Source: DATDIC01 sp963777625 (GTDB lineage Bacteria > Pseudomonadota > Alphaproteobacteria > Acetobacterales > Acetobacteraceae). Taken from it: DNA of 64,000 nucleotides. The first letter of the stretch is position 1. Every line of letters starts with the position of its first letter. Below are positions 57,633-64,000 of the stretch, piece after piece. Location of the stretch: the NCBI GenBank assembly GCA_963777625.1, contig CAVZRO010000035.1, forward strand, positions 248,001-312,000, in the 5' to 3' direction. Below the pieces are notes generated by a model. It was not told where the DNA came from and searched no databases. It worked only from the letters and a program-made list of their open reading frames with translations. A program made the position numbers and the translations under genes.

Positions 57633-58343
57633 CTAACAGTCGTCGGCCTCCCCCTGGTGATCGTTGGGAACTGGCAGTCCTTGTTGCTTTGCTGCTTTCT
57701 TCGTCGCCTTCTCTGCAGCGATGCGTTCCTTCAGCGCAGCAAAGGCGGCGGGGCCATCGTCCTCAAAGTTGACAGGTCTGATTGCGAAGGTCAGCACCGG
57801 ACATCCGCCACCGCCGCCACCCTCAATCTTCGGCCATAGCTTTTCATGGTGCGTCGTGGCTTTCCCGTATGAGGAGCCCTTACCGAGTTGTTTGAATATA
57901 TCCTGCAACTCCCAAGAGCGTGTGATGATAATTCCGACTTGTATCGCCCTTAGCTCAAATAGCAGGCGGAAATTGTTCAGATCGCGGTCGAAGAACGGAT
58001 CTTTATTGTTCCATTCCATCTCAACGGCTACGCCGCCCTTGAGGCAGTCAACTGCGTGGGTAGGGCTATCGGTTTTCACCTCGTCAACAGTAATTGACGT
58101 GGCGAAACCCTTTTCCTGCCAGCCCTTCGCGTAGAAGGCGCCATCGATACGTCGGCTTATTAACGACCGATTGCCACCTCCCACCAGCACCTCGGACTTT
58201 AGCAGCCGAAAGCCTCTTAGAACGTCTTGAACGTCCTGCCATTCGTCGGGGCAGGCGGTTCTCAGCACGCCGGCCGCGTTCCGCCATTCCTTGACGTGGT
58301 ACCGAACGCAAATGTCGGTTGGGACAAGATGCAGTGTGGACAT
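57633..58343 (-). CDS. BglII-like type II restriction endonuclease
   Basis: The catalytic region around VEMEWNNKDPFFDRDLNNFR, preceded by SISVDEVKTD-like strand residues (ITVDEVKTDSPTHAVDC) and followed by AIQVGIIITRSWELQDIF, matches the BglII-type endonuclease family (PF09195), which cuts at GATC-centred or related sites in some members. The C-terminal part is GGGGGGCPVLTFAIRP. The start ATG at 58343 gives MSTLHLVPTDICVRYHVKEW. The MT-A70 methyltransferase gene lies 138 bases upstream on the same strand, making a complete R-M pair. DNA here is less GC-rich than the flanks. Confidence 0.82.
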   Translation of the reverse strand: MSTLHLVPTDICVRYHVKEWRNAAGVLRTACPDEWQDVQDVLRGFRLLKSEVLVGGGNRSLISRRIDGAFYAKGWQEKGFATSITVDEVKTDSPTHAVDCLKGGVAVEMEWNNKDPFFDRDLNNFRLLFELRAIQVGIIITRSWELQDIFKQLGKGSSYGKATTHHEKLWPKIEGGGGGGCPVLTFAIRPVNFEDDGPAAFAALKERIAAEKATKKAAKQQGLPVPNDHQGEADDC

Positions 58344-58481
58344 GGACCGATCATGGCGCACTCAAGCGGCGTCTGGGAAGGGTAGGACGTCATCCGAAAC
58401 TGACCCGTTGCCGGGGTGCGCATCCGAGAATCCTCTCTGTTCAGTGCGGTGATGTTCTCACAGGAGGACGACCGCAATCCG

Positions 58482-59141
58482 CTATTCGGCCGCAATAGGA
58501 AGCAGTCCTTGGGTCGAATTGTAGGCATAGGTTTTCCAAGTCGGCTTGTACTCTCCATCTGCTTGATGGCCCCATGTTGCCCAACCCGACGTTAAACCTC
58601 GTGCAAACAACTCAATACGCGGACCGGGGCTGCAGGCTTCGATAATCGAATAAAGCTCATCCGGTTTCCGGGAATGCTCCCGTTTACGGGTTTCGATGAT
58701 ATTCACCTGGCTTCGGCCCGGCTGCAGAGTGCGAGCGTTCTTACCTGGTACACCAAACAGAACCAGCTCGGTAACGTTACGGAAATAGAACCCTACCCCA
58801 CGGCCATCACTTCCGCCGTCCTTACGGATTTTGTGCCAAACGAGGTTCGATTTGTAAGTAAAACCCCAGCTCTGCATCACATGCAGGCCCTCTGGCAGCA
58901 TCGCGTTCGGCACCCAAAGATATAGGTGAGCAACTGACGCGGCGCACGCCGCGACTGGCAGCGCAGCAATTGCCTCAGTGGACATCGTATCATATCTAAG
59001 GAGACGGCGATGTTCGGGCGCGACTTTGCCGGTTCGATTGGTGAACCGCCAAGGTGGGTCGACCAAAATCGTCCCAAAGCGGGATCCCTTCGTGGCTGAG
59101 CGAAAGTCCTCTGCTGCATCGCGATGGTCTTCGTCCGCCAT
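58482..59141 (-). CDS. MT-A70 family adenine methyltransferase
   Basis: An N6-adenine methylase of 219 residues. The catalytic motif DPPW is in FGTILVDPPWRFTNRTGKV; then come HLYLWVPNAMLPEGLHVMQS, YKSNLVWHKIRKDGGSDG and the C-terminal SAM-site region KREHSRKPDELYSIIEACSP with PRIELFARG. It would protect host DNA from the downstream BglII-like enzyme. The start MADEDHRDAAEDFRSATKGS is intact. It is the first gene of the pair, about 270 bases from tRNA-Ala. Confidence 0.88.
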   Translation of the reverse strand: MADEDHRDAAEDFRSATKGSRFGTILVDPPWRFTNRTGKVAPEHRRLLRYDTMSTEAIAALPVAACAASVAHLYLWVPNAMLPEGLHVMQSWGFTYKSNLVWHKIRKDGGSDGRGVGFYFRNVTELVLFGVPGKNARTLQPGRSQVNIIETRKREHSRKPDELYSIIEACSPGPRIELFARGLTSGWATWGHQADGEYKPTWKTYAYNSTQGLLPIAAE

Positions 59142-59415
59142 TGGAGCCCCTTCTTGTACTGTATCGCCTCATCCGCGCGGCAATTCGTCAAGCGGAAAGA
59201 CGTGCTACCCAAATGAATGTCCAGGTTTTCCGGAGGAGCTATTTGAGGCAACATATCGAGAACACCGGGAGCAGTCAACGCTATTTCCGGCTTAAATCAG
59301 CCCGATTGTTGGATCGGGGTAGCTACGCCGTTACCACAGTCCCTTCCGGCAGATTGGTTGTTGCGCCTCGCTTAACTCCTCCCCTCCCTCTCCGCATTTT
59401 CCGCGCCGCCGGGAT

Positions 59416-59491
59416 GGGGCTGTAGCTCAGCTGGGAGAGCGCCTCGTTCGCAATGAGGAGGTCAGGGGTTCGATCCCCCTCAGCTCCACCA
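59416..59491 (+). tRNA. tRNA-Ala (anticodon CGC)
   Basis: A full cloverleaf: acceptor GGGGCTG/CAGCTCC containing the G3-U70 pair that marks alanine tRNA, D arm GCTCAGCTGGGAGAGC, anticodon arm CCTCG-TTCGCAA-TGAGG with anticodon CGC, and T arm AGGGGTTCGATCCCCC. The discriminator A and CCA end are encoded (59488-59491). It decodes GCG. The R-M pair lies on the side of its 5' end. Confidence 0.96.
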
Positions 59492-59532
59492 CCCCGGCCT
59501 TCGACCCGACGCATCTGAACAGCGCCCCACCA

Positions 59533-60834
59533 TCATAGCCCCAGCGAATCGCGGATACGCCCGTAGGTGACCCGGGCGGCGACGCCCACCTTCCACAATC
59601 CGTGGAACGGGATCTCCTTCAGCTCCGTGACTGGCATGTTCAACGCCTCGACCGGCGTCCCGGTCAGACGCCGCGCGATCTCCCCGCCCATGACCGTGGA
59701 CATGGCCACACCGCGGCCATTGTAACCCAAGCTGACAAGCACGCTCGGGTCGGGCTCGTGGAAGTGCGGATAATGATCCGTGGTAACCGCCAGTTGACCA
59801 TTCCACGCGTGCGTCCAATTCACACCGCGCAGCTCCGGCCACAGCCGCTGAGTGTAGCGGACCAGCCAACCAAGCGTCTCCCGCGTGACACCGTCGCGCA
59901 TCGGGCTGCGGCCGCCCATCAGCAGCCGGCCCCCGGTGTCCACGCGGTAATAGACGGTGATCTGGCCGTTCTCATAAAGCGCGGTCCCCTCGGGCAGAAT
60001 GGAGGCAACCAGCTCACTGGGCAGCGGCTCGGTCGCAACGATGCCGCTGAACACCGGCACCACACTGCGCCGAAGCCTCGGCCAGATCTCATCGGTGTAC
60101 GCGTTGGTGGCGAGCACCAACCGCTCCGCGCGCACCGTCCCCGATTGAGTGCGAACGGCCCAGTATTTGCCATCCCGGCGGATCGACAGCACCGGCGATG
60201 CGCCATGCACCACGGCGCCGGCGCGGGTCGCCGCCTCGGCCAGCCCACGTGCGTAGCCCAGCGGGTTCACCGTGCCGCCGCGACGATCCAGCACCGCCGC
60301 CAGATAGCGACGCGTCCCGGTCATCCCGGCAACGCCGCTCCCCTCGAGCAATTCCACCGGCATGCCGCGGCGAATGCATTGCTCGGCCGTGCTCCGCACC
60401 TGCTCGGCGTTTTTCGAAGCGTAGGCGGCACGCAGCGTGCCGCCCTGCCGGGCCTCGCATTGGATCTGGTGGCTGCGGATCAGCTCGAACACTCTGGTCG
60501 GGGCGTCGGCCGAGAAGGTCACCATGCGGCGCCCCAGGTCAGAGCCGAAATCCGCCTCGATCTGGTCCGGGTCGTATTTGAGGCCGGGATTCACCTGGCC
60601 GCCGTTACGTCCCGACGCGCCCCAGCCCGGTTGATGCGCCTCCAGCACGACCGTGTCCACGCCGCGCTGCGCCAAATGCAAAGCCGCGGACAGACCGGTG
60701 AAGCCGCCGCCCACGATGGCCACGGAAATGCGCTTGTCGCCATCGAGCGGTGGCGCGTCGATCGGGGGACGCGCGGTATCGGCATACAGGCTCGGGGGGA
60801 GCGGGCTGAGTGCGTACGCGGTGAGGCTGGGCAT
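59533..60834 (-). CDS. FAD-dependent amine/D-amino acid oxidase (PuuB-like)
   Basis: A DAO-family flavoprotein of 433 residues. The dinucleotide-binding site is VAIVGGGFTGLSAALHLAQR followed by GVDTVVLEA; then ASGRNGGQVNPGLKYDPDQI, characteristic of gamma-glutamylputrescine oxidase relatives. The C-terminal part has WNGQLAVTTDHYPHFHEPDP and LGYNGRGVAMSTVMGGEIAR. It oxidises an amine and gives H2O2. Substrate not certain. No puu genes nearby. Confidence 0.9.
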   Translation of the reverse strand: MPSLTAYALSPLPPSLYADTARPPIDAPPLDGDKRISVAIVGGGFTGLSAALHLAQRGVDTVVLEAHQPGWGASGRNGGQVNPGLKYDPDQIEADFGSDLGRRMVTFSADAPTRVFELIRSHQIQCEARQGGTLRAAYASKNAEQVRSTAEQCIRRGMPVELLEGSGVAGMTGTRRYLAAVLDRRGGTVNPLGYARGLAEAATRAGAVVHGASPVLSIRRDGKYWAVRTQSGTVRAERLVLATNAYTDEIWPRLRRSVVPVFSGIVATEPLPSELVASILPEGTALYENGQITVYYRVDTGGRLLMGGRSPMRDGVTRETLGWLVRYTQRLWPELRGVNWTHAWNGQLAVTTDHYPHFHEPDPSVLVSLGYNGRGVAMSTVMGGEIARRLTGTPVEALNMPVTELKEIPFHGLWKVGVAARVTYGRIRDSLGL

Positions 60835-60847
60835 GGTCTCATGGTTA

Positions 60848-61078
60848 TCACGGCCGACGCCTCAAGGCTTGGGGGGATGCTTGGAACGGTCGTTCGGCAG
60901 CACCTCCGCGCCGCGGTCCACGGCCCCTGATCTGTGACCGCACGAGTATCCCCCGCGTTGTTCGGACACCGATGGCGGCCACCAACCACAGACAAGGCCA
61001 AATGACGCCGAACGCAAAGAACAGCAACACCAACCGAACCAGCAGCAAGTGGTGGTAGTCAGCGAGCCAGGTATTCAT
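60848..61078 (-). CDS. Small membrane protein (76 aa), hypothetical
   Basis: ATG at 61078 gives MNTWLADYHHLLLVRLVLLF and FAFGVIWPCLWLVAAIGVRT, one long hydrophobic segment, then an Arg-rich tail (RSQIRGRGPRRGGAAERP). The composition is that of a small inner-membrane protein with the tail in the cytoplasm. GGGAACGGTC before the ATG may serve as a ribosome site. No family recognised. It lies between the oxidase and porin genes on the same strand. Confidence 0.45.
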   Translation of the reverse strand: MNTWLADYHHLLLVRLVLLFFAFGVIWPCLWLVAAIGVRTTRGILVRSQIRGRGPRRGGAAERPFQASPQALRRRP

Positions 61079-61127
61079 GACCGTTCCCAACATGGCCCGT
61101 CGTTCGCCGGCCAGGCTAGAACCAGAA

Positions 61128-62336
61128 TCAGAACAGCACGCCGGTTTCGACCAACCCGCGGACTTGGTTCGTTTTGTTGAGACCAGGTCCAAATGCGAAC
61201 CCGTCCACGGCATTGGACAGCGCCACATAGGAAACTTCGCCACGGACGAAGAAGCGACTCCACTGGAAGGTGGGCGTCAGTGTCAGCGACATCGCCTTGC
61301 TGCCGGGGCCGTAGAGCAGGTTGGGCGCGCCTTCCGAGAGGCTTCCGGTCGACCCGATATATTCAATACGTCCGGCGAGGCTGAAATGCGAATTGAACGT
61401 ATAGTTCGCGAGGGCCGCAGCACCATAGGTCCAGGCGTCTTGCTGGAACCCGAAATGGACGTTCTTCGGGACATGGCTCCACTGCACATAGGGCGTAATC
61501 GTCCACGGCCCGGACGAGTACGTATAAATAATGTCGTAGATTGAGCTGTTATTTTGCGCGAGCGGAGTGGCGATAGTGGATCTCCCGGTGCTGCCGGCAT
61601 TTCCGCCGGCCGCGAACACCAGAGTATTGGAACTATTGATGGTCCAGGTCGCGGAACCCGAGATCCAGTTGAATACGTCGGAATAGTACCCGTCATTGAA
61701 TGAGATCGCGAAAGCGACCGGTCCCCAGGTATAATTTGCTTGCACGCCGCGGCTGACTGCTGGTTCCTGGCTCCACAGCAAACCGCGCTCGATATTCATG
61801 TTCTCGAAAGAGAACGTGTATTCCGCCCCGATCAGCGTCGGCAGCTTTCCGCCCTCGATCGAGAAGTTGCTTGTGGGTGCGATTTTGATAAAGGCTTGCG
61901 GCACGGGACCAAAAAAGTCAGGGTTCGTGTTGGTAACCGAGATGAACTGGCTACCCAAGGCTGGAAGCGTGTAGGCACCCACTTGCACATAATACTGTAG
62001 CAGCCCGTCCGTCTTCTGGATCATGATCTGGGCGTTGCTGAGGTCGATCTGGCCGTTCCTGTTCCCCGGCACCGGGTTGCTCTGCTCGAAGCCGAGCCCG
62101 CTCAGCACCCCGGTGATGTAATTTTTCCCGAGCGGGCCGAGATTGACGCTCATCGGAGTGGGACTGAATGCCAGAGGGCCGCTCATACCGGGAGTTGGCA
62201 GGGTGATATTGGCCGAGGGCGGACCAGACGCTGTGGCTGGCGCAGCCGGAGCCGGCGCCATGGTTTGAGCGACAGCCGAGGTGCCGGAGCATATGGTAGC
62301 AAGCATAACTATAATCGAAGCAGCAATAATGCGCAT
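61128..62336 (-). CDS. Outer-membrane beta-barrel porin (OmpL-like, BBP2 group)
   Basis: A signal peptide MRIIAASIIVMLATICSGTS (cleavage after AVA) and a Pro/Ala-rich linker lead into a barrel made of alternating hydrophobic strands: GLLQYYVQVGAYTLPALGSQ, TLIGAEYTFSFENMNIERGL, WGPVAFAISFNDGYYSDVF and FFVRGEVSYVAL. The final residues GLVETGVLF end in Phe, as outer-membrane barrels require. Start at 62336 is chosen for the signal peptide. Low GC compared with neighbours. It would be a channel of unknown specificity. Confidence 0.85.
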   Translation of the reverse strand: MRIIAASIIVMLATICSGTSAVAQTMAPAPAAPATASGPPSANITLPTPGMSGPLAFSPTPMSVNLGPLGKNYITGVLSGLGFEQSNPVPGNRNGQIDLSNAQIMIQKTDGLLQYYVQVGAYTLPALGSQFISVTNTNPDFFGPVPQAFIKIAPTSNFSIEGGKLPTLIGAEYTFSFENMNIERGLLWSQEPAVSRGVQANYTWGPVAFAISFNDGYYSDVFNWISGSATWTINSSNTLVFAAGGNAGSTGRSTIATPLAQNNSSIYDIIYTYSSGPWTITPYVQWSHVPKNVHFGFQQDAWTYGAAALANYTFNSHFSLAGRIEYIGSTGSLSEGAPNLLYGPGSKAMSLTLTPTFQWSRFFVRGEVSYVALSNAVDGFAFGPGLNKTNQVRGLVETGVLF

Positions 62337-62887
62337 TATCTTGCACTCCCCAGCAGTCAAGAGCGCGGTCCCGGTGCCCCATCGCATGCATCGTCATCGC
62401 CACACTCAAAAGCGCGCGGTGACATCCGCGCGCTGCGCCAGAATATCGAACCCGGGCATATAAATTCCATTGGGCGTAAAGCCGCACAGTATATAGCTGC
62501 TATAATGGCCTCGGGCGCGTGCTCTACCGGGCGACTGCCGCTGGCGAACATTCGCGTCGACGGCATTTGGACACCCAGGGAGTGAGCGATCATCTGAACC
62601 TGTTGCTGATGTTGCGGCTGGTCATCCGGTGAATGCAAAAGCGCCAGCTCGTGCTCGCGATAGTTACAGTTGCCTCTCCACGTTGGCCACAACTGAGAGC
62701 CGACCCACCGCGGACCGGCAGTCATCGGCGCATTCACCCGCCACGCGCGTGCGAGGCGCGTCGCCCGCGCCGCCGCTTGCCAAACCCTCGACATTTGGCA
62801 ACCAACAACCCGCATCGCTGGTTTACCATGCCCGCTTCACCCGCGCACCAGACCCGCGCGCCAGGATCGTCGAACGTGGAGAAACCA
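62337..62887. other. Intergenic region between porin and AI-2E transporter genes
   Basis: About 550 bases with no supported gene. The genes on both sides point outward, so it should contain two divergent promoters. Left part is AT-richer than right. No clear operator or RNA seen. Confidence 0.5.
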
Positions 62888-64000
62888 ATGCCGGACCTTC
62901 CGGCCCCCCCTGCCCGTATCCCCCCGACACAGGTCCAGCCGGAAGGACCGGGCCTGACCTCCATGTTCGCCCTGCTGGTCGGCGTGGTCGTCGTCGCCAG
63001 CCTGTATTTCGGACGCGAGGTGCTGATCCCGGTCACCCTCGCCGTGCTGCTGAGCTTCCTGCTCGCGCCGCTGGTCAATCTGCTGCACAGGATCAGGTTC
63101 GGCCGGGTTCCGTCGGTCATCGTCGCCGTCGTCGTCGCGCTCGGCGTCATCCTCGCCCTGGCCGGGCTGATCGGCATGCAGATCGCCCAGCTTTCGGACG
63201 AGCTCCCGGCTTACCAGGCCACCGTCGAGCAGAAGATAACGACGGTTCGCGACATGACCGTCGGGCGCCTCTCGACCGCGCTGCAGGAACTCGGCCAACG
63301 CGTCGGCCTGCACAATCCGCCGGCGCCGCAGCATCCGGGCAGCCCGGCCGCGCAACCTGCCCCGGCACAGAACCAGACGCCGTCCATCTCACCGATCGCC
63401 ATCGTGGAAAGCGTGGTCGGGCCGGTGGTCAGCCCACTCGCCACCATGTTGATCGTGGTGGTCGTCACGATCTTCGTCCTGCTGCAAAGAGAGGATCTGC
63501 GTGACCGGCTGATCCGCCTGTTCGGATCCGGCGATCTGCACCGAACCACCTCGGCGATGGACGACGCCGCCCGCCGGCTCAGCCGCTACTTCCTGGTCCA
63601 GCTCTGCATCAATTGGGCCTATGGCTGCGTGATCGGCCTGGGTTTGGCGGTCATCGGGATACCAAGCCCCATCCTGTGGGGCACGCTGGCCATGCTGCTC
63701 CGCTTCGTTCCCTATATCGGCGCGCCGATGTCCGCGCTGCTGCCGCTGCTGCTGGCAGCCGCCGTGTCCAACGGCTGGTCGCGCGTGGTGTGGACCGCCG
63801 GGCTGTACATCGTCTGCGAAACCATCACCAGCCAGGCCGTCGAGCCGGTGCTCTACGGCCGCAGCACCGGCCTGTCGCCCGCCGCGGTGATGATCGCGGC
63901 AATCTTCTGGACCTGGCTGTGGGGACCGATCGGACTGATCCTGTCCACGCCGATGACGCTCTGCATGGTTGTGCTCGGGCGTCATTTCAAACGGCTCGAA
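62888..64000 (+). CDS. AI-2E family transporter (PerM-like), 3' end outside the window
   Basis: ATG at 62888 opens MPDLPAPPARIPPTQVQPEG, then the first helices FALLVGVVVVASLYFGREVL and IPVTLAVLLSFLLAPLVNLL. A periplasmic helical region with Pro/Ala-rich insert follows (NPPAPQHPGSPAAQPAPAQN), then the conserved RLSRYFLVQLCINWAYGCVI and RFVPYIGAPMSALLPLLL, ending with ILSTPMTLCMVVLGRH near the window edge. About 371 residues are visible. The family was named from AI-2 export in E. coli, but most members have unknown cargo. Confidence 0.9.
   Translation, partial: MPDLPAPPARIPPTQVQPEGPGLTSMFALLVGVVVVASLYFGREVLIPVTLAVLLSFLLAPLVNLLHRIRFGRVPSVIVAVVVALGVILALAGLIGMQIAQLSDELPAYQATVEQKITTVRDMTVGRLSTALQELGQRVGLHNPPAPQHPGSPAAQPAPAQNQTPSISPIAIVESVVGPVVSPLATMLIVVVVTIFVLLQREDLRDRLIRLFGSGDLHRTTSAMDDAARRLSRYFLVQLCINWAYGCVIGLGLAVIGIPSPILWGTLAMLLRFVPYIGAPMSALLPLLLAAAVSNGWSRVVWTAGLYIVCETITSQAVEPVLYGRSTGLSPAAVMIAAIFWTWLWGPIGLILSTPMTLCMVVLGRHFKRLE

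Overview
The window is 64 kb of mostly GC-rich DNA from an alphaproteobacterium. The clearest taxonomic signs are a complete acpXL-fabZXL-fabF2XL-fabF1XL-adh-lpxXL cluster for the very-long-chain acyl group of lipid A, and a fused ispDF gene. The overall style (ECF sigma / anti-sigma / fasciclin locus, PEP-CTERM protein, short GC-rich palindromic repeats) would fit Acetobacteraceae or relatives, but that narrower placement is inference.

Layout. 1-620: 5' part of guaA. 857-7540: a RiPP-type natural-product locus on the minus strand, made of an NHLP-type precursor, a TfuA-YcaO fusion gene and a stand-alone LanM-type (DUF4135) dehydratase. The dehydratase is split by a 2,732-bp IS1595-family element that has 24-bp terminal inverted repeats, an 8-bp target duplication and decayed passenger genes. 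7.8-16.3 kb: msrA, two membrane glycosyltransferase genes, a DUF2237 protein, an aldo/keto reductase, an ECF sigma / anti-sigma pair divergent from a fasciclin protein, and ku. 16.5-25.4 kb: a palindromic element with paired DnaA-box-like sites, an orphan DNA methyltransferase, two membrane proteins, uvrA, ssb, a glycine-zipper lipoprotein and a racemase. 25.4-31 kb: a PEP-CTERM protein, a VOC protein, a two-gene Lamassu-like defence system (Cap4/DUF4297 nuclease and SMC-like ATPase) and an SDR. 31-45 kb: a ParA-like ATPase, a CopD-like protein, ChaC, a large Ig-like/helical protein, a peroxiredoxin, a fused double ABC exporter, flavin reductase plus luciferase-like monooxygenase, an aminotransferase, a MaoC pair, OsmC and RidA. 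45.5-53 kb: an IS4-family element and the lipid A very-long-chain acyl cluster. 53-64 kb: a beta-lactamase remnant, LysR/MFS, ispDF, a BglII-like restriction enzyme with an MT-A70 methylase next to tRNA-Ala(CGC), an oxidase, a porin and the start of an AI-2E-family transporter.

How the genes work together. In the RiPP locus a nitrile-hydratase-like leader peptide would guide modification of a short C-terminal core (Y-S-S-I-I-E-C-P-A-P) by a TfuA-YcaO enzyme (thioamide or azoline chemistry) and by a Ser/Thr dehydratase. As it stands the dehydratase is interrupted, so the locus is probably decaying. The acpXL cluster builds and transfers a very-long-chain hydroxyacyl group to lipid A. Lamassu and the BglII-like R-M pair are two separate anti-phage modules, both in DNA that looks less GC-rich than its surroundings.

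Caution. At least ten otherwise well-conserved genes, including ssb, carry single-base frameshifts, several of them in short G or C runs. This points to indel errors in the assembly, so frameshifts alone should not be read as gene death. The IS insertion, and an in-frame TAG inside the element, do not depend on indels.
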